64,000 nucleotides of DNA, from positions 1,613,958 to 1,677,957 of the forward strand of contig NZ_JAKVOI010000001.1 of assembly GCF_022482905.1 (NCBI RefSeq). Reading direction: 5' to 3'. This document shows, piece after piece, positions 55,494 through 64,000 of the stretch. The first letter of the stretch is position 1; each line of letters opens with the position of its first letter. The notes beneath the pieces are model-generated. The model saw nothing but the letters and a program-made list of their open reading frames with translations, did not search any database and was not told the origin of the DNA. The DNA comes from Clostridium sp. (GTDB lineage: Bacteria > Bacillota > Clostridia > Clostridiales > Clostridiaceae). Both the position numbers and the translations under genes were made by a program.

Positions 55494-55520
55494 TTATCGT
55501 TTTTATATATACTTTCTTTA
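55494..55520 (-). promoter_or_regulatory. Possible weak sigma-28 promoter of yjfB
   Basis: On the minus strand TAAAGAAA (55513-55520) and AACGATAA (55494-55501) are 11 bases apart. The match to TAAAGTTT/GCCGATAA is 6 of 8 in each half, at canonical spacing. It overlaps the gap after gerKC by no codons. Confidence 0.4.
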
Positions 55521-56660
55521 TTATTTTTGAAAAGAGCCGCGTCCGCAGTTCTCTACAGATACTTTTACATTTACGTCTATACTGGAATCAAGCACTTCTT
55601 TGTTCCAATCCGTATTGCTCCACCTTCCATATTTTGCTGCAGCATACTGTCCAAGACCTATGCAGTCTGTTTTATATTCCATTTTCATCTTATTTATAAC
55701 CAAGCAACAATTTTTATGCACTATTTCTCCAATTTCTTTTTCAAAAAGTTCTCTAGTATTTACGTTTTTTGAAAGATCTTTAAAATAAGTATTCGTAATT
55801 GTATTTCCCTTCAATTTCAATTCTATTGTGAAATGAAGTTTTCCATCAATTCTGTCTACACTGATTTTTCTTGATGAATCCGCATAAAAGTCTGCATAAT
55901 TTTTTGAACTCTTCTGAAGGCTCACAATTCCAAAGCTTCTATCATTTCTCATTAGATTAAGCCATTTGCTGTCATCAGGGTTTGATTTTGCAACCATATT
56001 TGCATCTTTGAACAAAGCCATACCCGATACTTTTATCTTGCCATCGCATATTTCAATATAGGGTATAACAGGATTGACACCTTCAACATAAAGTGAGGTA
56101 TATAAGTCCGTTATCTTTGTATTCTTTGGGAAAAAGGAATAATTGAACTCGTTTTTCATCAGGCCTTCTATAAAATCAGAGGAACTCGGATATCCCTTTA
56201 CCTTGTGTGAAAGCATATCCTCAGCTTTGCCCTTGCATATTACAAAATAACCGGTATCATTCAGCTGCGGATTTTTGAATAATACATCTATTATCGGCTC
56301 AATTCCATAAACAGCATTGCTCTCACTTATCACATACACCTTTTCAAATCCGAGTATGCTCTTTTTATCCGATATTGACTGCCTGTTTTCCCTAGTTTCA
56401 CCTATGGTTTTCCCCACACCTTTTCTTATTGTACTGCTTATTCTGGTATTTTCTCCATCTTCACCCGTATCTCCAAATATATAGGTAGATAATGGTATAC
56501 TATATGATACCAAATTCGGAGTATTGTATTCAATATCCGAACCTATTCCTGCAACTATCTCAAGATTCTCAACTGCATCTGCATTTTTTATACCTACCAT
56601 AAAAAATGCGCATATCATACATAAGAGTGGTATAATAATCAGGATTTTATTTTTTTTCAT
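55521..56660 (-). CDS. gerKC: GerKC-like germination protein without the usual lipobox
   Basis: This is the third subunit of a GerA-type germinant receptor. The 379-residue protein has a hydrophobic N-terminus and the GerAC start region NLEIVAGIGSD, then the middle region with a GFEKVYVISE segment and the C-terminal WSNTDWNKEVLDSSIDVNVK. Normal GerAC has a lipid-anchored Cys in a CWD-type motif just before that start. Here the aligned positions are Ile, Lys, Asn; cysteines exist at 14 and 17 but not in a lipobox context. It may be anchored by its uncleaved helix. The gene overlaps gerKB by 14 bases. Confidence 0.85.
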   Translation of the reverse strand: MKKNKILIIIPLLCMICAFFMVGIKNADAVENLEIVAGIGSDIEYNTPNLVSYSIPLSTYIFGDTGEDGENTRISSTIRKGVGKTIGETRENRQSISDKKSILGFEKVYVISESNAVYGIEPIIDVLFKNPQLNDTGYFVICKGKAEDMLSHKVKGYPSSSDFIEGLMKNEFNYSFFPKNTKITDLYTSLYVEGVNPVIPYIEICDGKIKVSGMALFKDANMVAKSNPDDSKWLNLMRNDRSFGIVSLQKSSKNYADFYADSSRKISVDRIDGKLHFTIELKLKGNTITNTYFKDLSKNVNTRELFEKEIGEIVHKNCCLVINKMKMEYKTDCIGLGQYAAAKYGRWSNTDWNKEVLDSSIDVNVKVSVENCGRGSFQK

Positions 56661-57741
56661 TTAAATCATTCCTTTTTACAAGTACCATACAGCATATTAT
56701 AGTAAAATATACTATGTTGAATAAAACATATTTTGGAATTATAAATTTTAAAAAAGTTCTCCTGGATTCTTCATTTATGAAGTTGGAAGCCATAAACACT
56801 AAAATGGGATACATAATTATGGACAGCTTCTTGACTGAAAACTTTTTAAGTAAATCGTGCAATATAAATACAGATGCAAAATAATTGTTAGAAATAGTTT
56901 TAAAATTGACTATGGTCCATAGAAACATGAATATAAATCTGAAATTGTTTATTATGGGTATTTCAATTGATTTAGTAGATATAAGTATTGCCCAGAAGGA
57001 TTTTTTTATCAAGTCTATTCCGCAATAGTATATTGTCAAAAAAGTTATGGATGAATACAGAAATATTATAAACAGCACAGCTATTACCGCATAACTTTTA
57101 AAGTTCTTTTTATCGCTCAGTAAGGGATATAGTAAAAAAATTATTTCCGTACCGCCATATGAGAAATATGATTTAAAACTTGCACTGAGCAGGGATTTAA
57201 CATCCAAATCGAATACAGGAAGAACATTTAAAATTTTCCCTTTGCCAAGTGCAACAAGAGAAATAAGACAAACAACTATAGTAATTACAAAAATCAATTC
57301 ATTTATACTTGCCAGAGGTTTCAGTCCGCTGTAACTTGATATGGCTCCCAGAAAAATTACAAATATGAGTAGTTTTATCGGCGACATAAAGCTCATTATA
57401 AAGGTAGCCAGAAGAATAGTCAGCCCTGACGCAATAGTAGTAGTATATATTATAAAATTAAGCATAAAAATTATATTAAGAAAATTTCCTATAAAGTTTC
57501 CAAAAAATTTCTTGCTCAACTGTAATATGTTCTTTTCCGGAAACTTATTCTGAAGTATACATGCAATACATACCATATACAGTGGATAAATTCCTCCGAC
57601 AATAACTGAAATCCAGCCATTTTGCCTGGCAATTTCAGTTACTTCATTTGGAAGGCTGAGCAGACCTACACCTATAACGGTACCTGTTAAAATGCATAGC
57701 AGCTGATATGGGGTTATTTTATTTCCCAGACTGTATTGCAT
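56647..57741 (-). CDS. gerKB: GerKB-like germinant receptor permease subunit
   Basis: The protein (364 residues) is the APC-superfamily membrane subunit of a GerA-type receptor, with about ten helices. Its N-terminus ITPYQLLCILTGTVIGVGLL is typical of GerAB. The ATG at 57741 has AGGGGG 8 bases before it and shares a base with the gerKA stop (TGATG); a TTG at 57744 is a second possible start. The ligand may be an amino acid, but it cannot be read from sequence. Confidence 0.9.
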   Translation of the reverse strand: MQYSLGNKITPYQLLCILTGTVIGVGLLSLPNEVTEIARQNGWISVIVGGIYPLYMVCIACILQNKFPEKNILQLSKKFFGNFIGNFLNIIFMLNFIIYTTTIASGLTILLATFIMSFMSPIKLLIFVIFLGAISSYSGLKPLASINELIFVITIVVCLISLVALGKGKILNVLPVFDLDVKSLLSASFKSYFSYGGTEIIFLLYPLLSDKKNFKSYAVIAVLFIIFLYSSITFLTIYYCGIDLIKKSFWAILISTKSIEIPIINNFRFIFMFLWTIVNFKTISNNYFASVFILHDLLKKFSVKKLSIIMYPILVFMASNFINEESRRTFLKFIIPKYVLFNIVYFTIICCMVLVKRNDLNEKK

Positions 57742-59222
57742 CAATGTTTCCCCCTAAATTTCTTCATGGAATTTCCCTGTCTGGTCCTGTTTTTATTTGG
57801 TATGGCCTCTGGTCTTCTGTCCATATTCCACAATTGTGCCCTGATGAATGTGTCCTCCAGATCATGTTTTTTTAAGGATAGATAGGGAATTCCGAAGCTG
57901 TTCATTGAAAATAAATGCAGCAAAATCAGATACCATCCGGCAGCAATCCCAACAATTCCAAATATGTCGGCAAGTATTATCATTGGAAATCTCACTATAC
58001 GTATAGAAAGCGACATATCATAATTTGGAATAACAAATGTTCCAATTACAGCTGTCCCTACAACCACAAGAGTGGCAGGGCTTACAAGACGTGCCTTTAG
58101 TGCTGCATCACCGATTATGAATCCTCCAACCAGGCTGAGAGTCTGACCTATTTTCCCAGGCAGTCTCAGTCCTCCTTCCCTTAAAAATTCCACTATCATT
58201 TCCATGGACAATATTTCAATTAAAGGAGTCAGCAGGAGCCCTCTTCTTGTAGACACAAGAGGGAGAAGAAATTTTATCGGTATAAGTTCCGCATTGAATT
58301 TTATAAATGACAGATAGGCGGCAGGAAGAGTTATAACCAAAACAACTGCAATCAGTCTTAGAATTCTAATTGTAGAAGACAATATACTTCTTTCATAATA
58401 ATCTTCTATTGCCTGAAAAAATTCTGTAAACACCGCAGGTACTACAAGAACATATGGTGTACCCTGACATAATATTGCAGCCCTGCCCTCCATCAAATCA
58501 TTTATGACTATATCCGGCCTCTCAGTTGCAAAACATTGAGGAAACACGCTATAGGGATGACTTTCTATATATTGTTCTATAATACCCGCTCCCGTTATTG
58601 AATCCACATCTATGGCAGACAACCTATCCCTTATATTTTTCATTATCTTTTCATCTGCAATGCTGTCTATATATATTAGTTTTATATCTGTCTGAGTATA
58701 TTTTCCCAGGGTAAAATTTTCAATAGTCAGATCGGTATGCTTTATCATCCTTCTGATCATGCTTACATTTGTCTCCAGGTTTTCAACAAATCCTTCTCTT
58801 GAGCCCCTGACTGCATATTCATTTAAAGATTCTGATATCTGTCTATAATTTCCATCTCTTGTATCTATTATTATAAAATCATCCGTACATTCTATAATCA
58901 ATACAGTATCTCCACGTTTCAGGGCAAATATGGCCTGGTCAATATCCTCTTCTATAAGTGTACTACTTGAAGTTATATATTTTTTACATATTATGTTACA
59001 TATATCCGTAGAGAGACGTAGATTATCATTTGTACTCAGCATGAGAGGCTTTAGTATATTCATATCTATGGATTTTCTGTCTGCAAGAGAATTTACATAA
59101 AGGAGTACTGCCTGTATTGGAAATTTATTTCCTATTTCAAAGAATCTTTTTATAACTGTATCTGTATTTCCAAGACCGTCAATAATCTTTTTTATACTGC
59201 TGTTCATATCTAAATCATCCAT
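57741..59222 (-). CDS. gerKA: GerKA-like germinant receptor subunit
   Basis: GerA-family A subunit, with a soluble N-domain (about 1-270) that may bind germinant and a C-terminal membrane domain of several helices (about 285-440). The protein (493 residues from ATG 59222; an upstream GTG at 59231 is possible) has GSREGFVENLETNVSMIRRM and EGRAAILCQGTPYVLVVPAVF, both family signatures. It is first of three coupled genes A-B-C. A sigma-G-like promoter lies immediately upstream. Confidence 0.93.
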   Translation of the reverse strand: MDDLDMNSSIKKIIDGLGNTDTVIKRFFEIGNKFPIQAVLLYVNSLADRKSIDMNILKPLMLSTNDNLRLSTDICNIICKKYITSSSTLIEEDIDQAIFALKRGDTVLIIECTDDFIIIDTRDGNYRQISESLNEYAVRGSREGFVENLETNVSMIRRMIKHTDLTIENFTLGKYTQTDIKLIYIDSIADEKIMKNIRDRLSAIDVDSITGAGIIEQYIESHPYSVFPQCFATERPDIVINDLMEGRAAILCQGTPYVLVVPAVFTEFFQAIEDYYERSILSSTIRILRLIAVVLVITLPAAYLSFIKFNAELIPIKFLLPLVSTRRGLLLTPLIEILSMEMIVEFLREGGLRLPGKIGQTLSLVGGFIIGDAALKARLVSPATLVVVGTAVIGTFVIPNYDMSLSIRIVRFPMIILADIFGIVGIAAGWYLILLHLFSMNSFGIPYLSLKKHDLEDTFIRAQLWNMDRRPEAIPNKNRTRQGNSMKKFRGKH

Positions 59223-59237
59223 TAATATCACCCATAA

Positions 59238-59267
59238 TAGTTTGGATTTACTCTAGAGAAATTATAC
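59238..59267 (-). promoter_or_regulatory. Possible sigma-G (forespore) promoter of gerKA-KB-KC
   Basis: On the minus strand GTATA (59263-59267) fits the sigma-G -35 (GYATR), and after 18 bases CAAACTA (59238-59244) fits the -10 (CATNNTA) with one mismatch. The leader would be only about 9-11 bases and would start near the GGGTGA ribosome site, which is a weak point. Confidence 0.45.
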
Positions 59268-59269
59268 AA

Positions 59270-59315
59270 AAATAAAAAACCGAAGTACTCAAAATTTTTG
59301 TTCTTTAGTACTCCG
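59270..59315 (-). terminator. Terminator of the transglutaminase operon
   Basis: CGAAGTACT (59281-59289) pairs with AGTACTCCG (59307-59315), nine pairs with one GU. On the minus strand GTTTTTTATT follows (59271-59280). It isolates the operon from gerKA. Confidence 0.85.
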
Positions 59316-59346
59316 CTTCTCCGATTTATATTAGCAGTTCTATATT

Positions 59347-61599
59347 CTAAATCCACTTTTTTATATAATATCTTAATATATTGGAATTTTCTTTTATAAT
59401 TTTTTCCGCAGCACTTATAACAAGCTTTTTATCAAAATCACTTTTTTTATCTCCATATACCTCCCCGTATACGGCTTCCACCAACACTTCAATATCAATT
59501 ATATTTTTTATTCTGACAGCAAATTCCCTGTCGGTTTCATAAGATTTTTTTACCAGCCCTATTGTTTTCAATCTTTTCAACAGATAGGTATACAATGGTA
59601 CCAGGGATTCACTATGAACTATACTTTTAAGTATAAATTTTCTCCTTAAAAATTTGACTATGATACATATCAAACCTATACAGACAATTACAGCTGCATA
59701 TCTATAATTTTTAACTTTACCTAAAATATGAGTAAAATAATTTTTATCTGCCGGCTTCTGCTGCTTACTTTTAGCTTCAGTATCTTCATGTGATTTTGGA
59801 ATTACTTTTGTTCTTCCATCATTCCCGGTATTCTGCGTCTGGCTTTGCCTGCCAGCACTTTTAGTATTTCCCTGCAAAGTACTGTCTGTACTGTCTGTCG
59901 AACCTTCTTCATATCTTGGAGTAGTTTCAAGTATTGACCATATGCCTTTCTCAGCCGATGTAAGAACTTCACACCAGGCATGGGCATCTGAAGATCTTAA
60001 AATATATCTTCCTCCACTGTCTTTTTCATCTCTTACTTTAAAACCCTCCACATATCTGGCTGGTATGCCAACAGCTCTGCACAGCATTACAGCCGCACTG
60101 GCAAATGACATACAGTATCCCCTCTTCTCATTGAATAAAAAGAAATCCACATAATCTGGAGAACTGTCACCCATTGGATCAGGTTGTAAATCATATTTAT
60201 AATTGCCAAGCAGATAATTTTGAATGAGCTTTACCTTTTCCGAATTGTCCGATGCCTTTGATGTTATTTTATATGCAAGTTTTTTAACTCTGTCGGAGCT
60301 TGTAAAATTCAAGGCATTATTGATCAGATTGTAATTTACATTATTGACATTGGCTTTTCCATGAATGTTGTTTATATCATCCTTATGTTCTGATTTTACA
60401 TATTTTTCAAATGTTTCCGTGCTGCTGTAGTCATAGTAGTCTATACTATAATTAAATAGATTCTGCCCTACCAGATAATTCTCATTGTCATACATGGTAA
60501 TATACGAATTTTTATTTGGAACTACTTTTTTTATATAATTAGGTGATATCATTACACTTGAAAAATTATTATTTAAATTTTGAACAGTAATTTTTCTGAC
60601 CTTAATATTGTTTTCTTCATTGTATTTAATATTCTTTTTGACAAGTTCACTGTTGTCTGCTATGTTGGGTACATTATAACGTATCAAACTATCTACGTTC
60701 AATACATTTTTTCCTATTATTATTGGAAGTTGTACATTTTCTATCCATCTATTATAGTTATATCCGTAATATACTTTTGTTCTCAAATACCCGGGAACAT
60801 CACCGCTTATCAATGAAAGCTTCGTACTTTCTATCTGAAGCTTCTTACCTAAGAAAGACATGTTCCCCTCATTGATTCCAATAGTAGAAAAATTATAAAT
60901 CCTCGTCTTTTCACCATTAAACATGCTGCTGAGTTTATATTCAATATCATCCGCTTCTTTTCCCGATCTCTCCGGGACAAATTTGAATACAACACCAGAT
61001 AATATAATGCTCGCTATAAGATAGTAGCTAATTATTCGTTTTTTGGAACCCCCTTTTAACTTTTCTCCAAAATCATATTTGTTCAAATCTATAAAGACAA
61101 GAAAGATGTATAAAAGCAATACATCTTTTACAGCTGAATCAAATTGCAATAAACCATACAATACCAGTACGAAAGTATTAATAAATACTGCCGCCGTACC
61201 CTTCTTAAATTTGAACAAAATCAAATATATTATTGTTACTACAGGTATCATCAAAAAATAGAATGGATAAATCAATGAAAAATGGACACTTGAATTCACC
61301 ACAGTCATATTGTCTATTCTCAACGCCATATCCCGCATATCGTTGAACAGCTTTATAAAATAGGAATACCTGTAAATACCTGCAAATATGGACATCGCAG
61401 CAAATACCACCGATAAAGCCAGAAATATTTTCTTGCTTCTGTTTAATATATAATTTATAAACTCAAATACTGCCATAGTTCCTACAAGCAGTAATGTTAT
61501 ATATCTGCATGATATATATACAACACCATAAGCCCTGCTGACCAGAACAACAAGTAATACAACATTCAGTATGGCTACGGGAATATATAATTTTTTCAT
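59347..61599 (-). CDS. Membrane transglutaminase-like protein
   Basis: The 750-residue protein has about six N-terminal helices (about 1-205), an extracellular transglutaminase-like domain (about 420-565) and a last helix (about 640-660) with a cytoplasmic DUF4129-like tail. Catalytic residues are Cys496 (RGYCMSFASA) and His540 (SDAHAWCEV); the third is Glu558 (ILETTP) in place of Asp, as seen in related TgpA proteins. Such enzymes may act as peptidases or cross-linkers in the envelope. It overlaps the DUF58 gene by 4 bases. Confidence 0.87.
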   Translation of the reverse strand: MKKLYIPVAILNVVLLVVLVSRAYGVVYISCRYITLLLVGTMAVFEFINYILNRSKKIFLALSVVFAAMSIFAGIYRYSYFIKLFNDMRDMALRIDNMTVVNSSVHFSLIYPFYFLMIPVVTIIYLILFKFKKGTAAVFINTFVLVLYGLLQFDSAVKDVLLLYIFLVFIDLNKYDFGEKLKGGSKKRIISYYLIASIILSGVVFKFVPERSGKEADDIEYKLSSMFNGEKTRIYNFSTIGINEGNMSFLGKKLQIESTKLSLISGDVPGYLRTKVYYGYNYNRWIENVQLPIIIGKNVLNVDSLIRYNVPNIADNSELVKKNIKYNEENNIKVRKITVQNLNNNFSSVMISPNYIKKVVPNKNSYITMYDNENYLVGQNLFNYSIDYYDYSSTETFEKYVKSEHKDDINNIHGKANVNNVNYNLINNALNFTSSDRVKKLAYKITSKASDNSEKVKLIQNYLLGNYKYDLQPDPMGDSSPDYVDFFLFNEKRGYCMSFASAAVMLCRAVGIPARYVEGFKVRDEKDSGGRYILRSSDAHAWCEVLTSAEKGIWSILETTPRYEEGSTDSTDSTLQGNTKSAGRQSQTQNTGNDGRTKVIPKSHEDTEAKSKQQKPADKNYFTHILGKVKNYRYAAVIVCIGLICIIVKFLRRKFILKSIVHSESLVPLYTYLLKRLKTIGLVKKSYETDREFAVRIKNIIDIEVLVEAVYGEVYGDKKSDFDKKLVISAAEKIIKENSNILRYYIKKWI

Positions 61600-62705
61600 A
61601 CTTCCTCCTCACTAAATGTCCAATATATGCCAGTATCAGATAACTTTTTCTTCAAATCTCCAGAGATATCTTCCAGTGTAAATATAATCAAATTTTTACA
61701 GCTCTCTTTTATTTTTAAAATCATCTTTATATCTCCGGGCAGTATTCCATAAGTTATAATGTAAGTACATTTATATTTTGGGTTACTTTTTTGTTCATTC
61801 TTCAATATTCTGTTGAAAAAATTTCCTTCTCCCATGCTTTTGTGTTTTAAATAATATAGTAGGATTAATTCATAGTCTTCAGGTGTTGTCAATTTAAATG
61901 AAGCACTATTTGAATTTTCAATATTTAAGTAAATACTCTCGCCACCGTATAATACATGCCTTATTATGGATATGGAGAAAGAAACTATCATCTCATCCGA
62001 TACGTTGTAATTCAGCATATCCATATAAATTTTAATGCCCTGCTTTTCGACAACATCAAATTTTTTAACATATAAATTATTTCTTTTGGCACTTACTTTC
62101 CAGTGCACATTTTTAAGACTGTCTCCAACTGCATATTTTTCAACGGAAAAATATGTATCCGGCATATACATGCTTATATTATTTTCCATGCAATTCACCG
62201 TATCATCTATGATTTTCTGAACTTTCAAAGGAAGCTTTATGATTTTAGGATAGATTTTCATCATAAATCCATCGTCAAAATTCAATCGCCTTGACGATAT
62301 TGAAAACATATCTGACGCTTCCAGAAAATAATTCTGCAGGGTATAAATTCCCCTTTTGCTCAAACTACAGTTCAGTTCAATTTTAATATTGCTAAAAGGC
62401 AGTAACCTAAATCTCCCGTCTACATCAATAAATTCAGATGTAAAATGTATATATGGATACAAAAATACACTTTTATTTTTTACTTCAAGATAAATTTTCA
62501 GTTTGTCATCCACAAAAAATTTTCCATCTGGAAAACCAAGTCTTACTTTTATATATTTTTTCAAAAAAAGTAACGAAACCATTGAAACAGCAAGCATGGA
62601 TATGAATGTCAAAAATAATGAGTTGATTATTTCTTTCCCATAAAAATAGTATGCGGCAGCCAATACCGCTAAGGTAACTATAAATGATATTTTAACTTTT
62701 ATCAT
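61596..62705 (-). CDS. DUF58 protein
   Basis: The 369-residue protein has two N-terminal helices (about 5-22 and 28-48), a beta region, and the DUF58 core with DSLKNVHWKVSAKRNNLYVKKFD (family motif IHWKxSAR). The core is von Willebrand A-like. In MoxR operons it is thought to act as a co-chaperone with the ATPase. It lies between moxR and the transglutaminase gene, overlapping both by 4 bases. Confidence 0.9.
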   Translation of the reverse strand: MIKVKISFIVTLAVLAAAYYFYGKEIINSLFLTFISMLAVSMVSLLFLKKYIKVRLGFPDGKFFVDDKLKIYLEVKNKSVFLYPYIHFTSEFIDVDGRFRLLPFSNIKIELNCSLSKRGIYTLQNYFLEASDMFSISSRRLNFDDGFMMKIYPKIIKLPLKVQKIIDDTVNCMENNISMYMPDTYFSVEKYAVGDSLKNVHWKVSAKRNNLYVKKFDVVEKQGIKIYMDMLNYNVSDEMIVSFSISIIRHVLYGGESIYLNIENSNSASFKLTTPEDYELILLYYLKHKSMGEGNFFNRILKNEQKSNPKYKCTYIITYGILPGDIKMILKIKESCKNLIIFTLEDISGDLKKKLSDTGIYWTFSEEEV

Positions 62706-63655
62706 AACATATTTAAATTTGGTACCGGTATTTCCTTTACTATATTATCGATAACCTTAAAAACATCATTACCGTTAAACCTTTCTTCTCCTGACAGTAC
62801 TATTCTATGGGGAAGTACTTTCTTCACATTTTCCTTCACATCATCCGGGACCACATAGTTTCTTCCCTTTACAAAAGCAGTAGACTGGGACATTTTTAAT
62901 AGTGCTATCGAAGTCCTTGGTGAAGCTCCCAATGATAATTCTGGACAATTTCTGGTTTTATTTACAATATCGACTATGAACTCATATATTCTTTTGTCTA
63001 CATGTACATTTGCCACCTCATTCTGGCAGCACCTTAATTCGTCAATATCCATAACAGGTTTTATACTATCCAGCTGATTTTTCCCTTCACCATATGTGGA
63101 ACGATATGCAGAAAGCATTTCTATTTCCTGATTCTTTGACGGATAACCTATGGACAATTTGATTATGAATCTGTCAAGCACCGCTTCAGGCAGCGGGAAA
63201 GTACTGGAATAGTCCAGAGGATTCTCAGTCGCCATTACTATAAAAGGACTATCCAGTGGATATGTATTGTTTCCATCAGTAACCTGCCCTTCCTCCATTA
63301 CTTCAATTAATGCACTCTGAGTTTTGGGAGATGTCCTGTTTATTTCGTCTGCCAGAACCACATTTGCAAAGACCGGTCCCCTATTAAATTGAAATTCATG
63401 TTTCTCTGGATTGTAAATAGAAATTCCAAGTATATCAGAAGGCAGTACATCGGGTGTAAACTGTATTCTATTAAATTTCAAGTCCAGACTCCTGCTTAAA
63501 GCTTTTACCAGAAGGGTCTTACCTACACCTGGTACATCTTCGATAAGTACATGTCCTCCTGCCAGGATGGCCTTTAATACATCCAATATTACCTGTTCTT
63601 TTCCAACTATGATTTTTGATACATTTTCAACTATATTATTTATATCTTCTCGCAA
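62702..63655 (-). CDS. MoxR-family AAA+ ATPase
   Basis: The 317-residue ATPase has Walker A GVGKTLLV (in EDVPGVGKT), Walker B VVLADEINRTSP, sensor MATENPLDYSST and an arginine finger region PEAVLDRFII. It is a MoxR proper member, acting as a chaperone for DUF58/vWA partners. The start is TTG at 63655 with GGGGGAG 6 bases upstream. It is the first of a three-gene operon ending at 59347. Confidence 0.95.
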   Translation of the reverse strand: MREDINNIVENVSKIIVGKEQVILDVLKAILAGGHVLIEDVPGVGKTLLVKALSRSLDLKFNRIQFTPDVLPSDILGISIYNPEKHEFQFNRGPVFANVVLADEINRTSPKTQSALIEVMEEGQVTDGNNTYPLDSPFIVMATENPLDYSSTFPLPEAVLDRFIIKLSIGYPSKNQEIEMLSAYRSTYGEGKNQLDSIKPVMDIDELRCCQNEVANVHVDKRIYEFIVDIVNKTRNCPELSLGASPRTSIALLKMSQSTAFVKGRNYVVPDDVKENVKKVLPHRIVLSGEERFNGNDVFKVIDNIVKEIPVPNLNML

Positions 63656-63757
63656 TTCAATCTCCCCCTGATAATTAGCTCATATTGATATACTACAATT
63701 ATATAGGATATTATAAAAAATTTTAAGATATGGCACTAAAAAAAGTTACTTAAATAC

Positions 63758-63786
63758 TTGAAGCATTTTATATATTGTGATAAAAT
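63758..63786 (+). promoter_or_regulatory. Sigma-A promoter before etfB
   Basis: TTGAAG (63758-63763) and TAAAAT (63781-63786) are 17 bases apart. The leader to the ATG is about 125 bases. Confidence 0.6.
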
Positions 63787-63797
63787 TTTAACTAGAG

Positions 63798-63808
63798 TGG
63801 TAGTACCA
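63798..63808 (+). promoter_or_regulatory. GntR/LldR-like operator
   Basis: TGGTAGTACCA is a perfect 11-base palindrome with one central base. It fits the TGGTNNNACCA site of FadR-subfamily GntR regulators such as LldR. It lies 12 bases after the -10, where a bound protein would block transcription. Confidence 0.5.
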
Positions 63809-63917
63809 TTTAGCAATGCTTTTTGGGAAAATCAATCAAAATAGTAATTATAATATGGTACTTTATGGTTCTATTAAAAACAGTTTAATAATATAAAGTA
63901 TAAAGGAGAGGGAAAAT

Positions 63918-64000
63918 ATGCAGATTCTGTTATGTGTAAAGCAGGTTCCAGATGATTCCGTTGAAATCCATTTGGATAGTAAGACTAAAAAACCTAATTT
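63918..64000 (+). CDS. etfB: Electron transfer flavoprotein beta subunit, 5' part only
   Basis: Only 27 codons are in the window. The start MQILLCVKQVPDDSVEIHLD matches the EtfB N-terminus (…ILVCVKQVPDT…). AAAGGAGAGGG stands before ATG 63918. EtfB carries FAD and AMP with EtfA and works with dehydrogenases; the LldR-like operator upstream hints at a lactate dehydrogenase-Etf (lct-type) operon as in Acetobacterium. The 3' part lies outside. Confidence 0.85.
   Translation, partial: MQILLCVKQVPDDSVEIHLDSKTKKPN

Overview
The window is a low-GC, AT-rich chromosomal segment from a motile, endospore-forming Clostridium-type Firmicute. The evidence is a clostridial flagellar operon with a fused FliR-FlhB, a GerA-family germinant receptor operon, frequent TTG/GTG starts behind strong GGAGG-type ribosome sites, CWB2 cell-wall proteins, and an electron-transfer flavoprotein gene at the right edge that fits an acetogen-like lactate/Etf operon. 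The species cannot be fixed from the sequence alone; a cluster I Clostridium (for example the C. ljungdahlii/C. kluyveri neighbourhood) is my inference.

Layout. 1-19007 (all minus): a flagellar basal body, hook and export operon read right to left: flgB-flgC-fliE-fliF-fliG-fliH-fliI-fliJ-fliK-flgD-(flagellar operon protein)-flgE-flbD-fliL-fliO-fliP-fliQ-fliR/flhB-flhA-flhF-flhG-PilZ (cut by the left edge). 19359-20651: a flagellin with a good sigma-28-type promoter and a small unknown protein. 20753-27944: housekeeping genes: a short SSB, thiC behind a TPP riboswitch and terminator, a VOC protein, a metallo-hydrolase, a decayed chemoreceptor, dUTPase, a DedA protein and an intact chemoreceptor. 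28084-33637 (plus): a GreA-like factor, a secreted protein, and an ABC exporter with a two-component system. 33660-38915 (minus): KtrB, KtrA, a PilZ protein, homoserine dehydrogenase and a diguanylate cyclase in one run. 39071-49010 (minus): a four-gene surface-protein operon (internalin-like LRR with CWB2, CWB2 with Ig-like modules, a 1401-residue propeller/Ig-like protein, and a small Ig-like protein). 49145-55072 (minus): a mannitol-type PTS operon with a kinase, a dehydrogenase and its own PRD regulator, laid out like the E. coli cmt/ygg cluster. 55272-59222: a YjfB-like motility microprotein and gerKA-KB-KC. 59347-63655: a MoxR, DUF58, transglutaminase operon. 63918-64000: the start of etfB behind a GntR/LldR-like operator.

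How the parts connect. The most interesting signal is regulatory. The flagellin gene and the surface-protein operon carry the same 16 promoter bases (TAAAGTAT and TCCGATAA) at the same 12-base spacing, and yjfB has a weaker relative. This suggests that the flagellar sigma factor also switches on a large set of wall-anchored proteins. c-di-GMP genes recur: a PilZ protein ends the flagellar run, and a second PilZ protein sits with a GGDEF cyclase near KtrAB. No CRISPR array, insertion sequence, prophage, rRNA or tRNA was seen.
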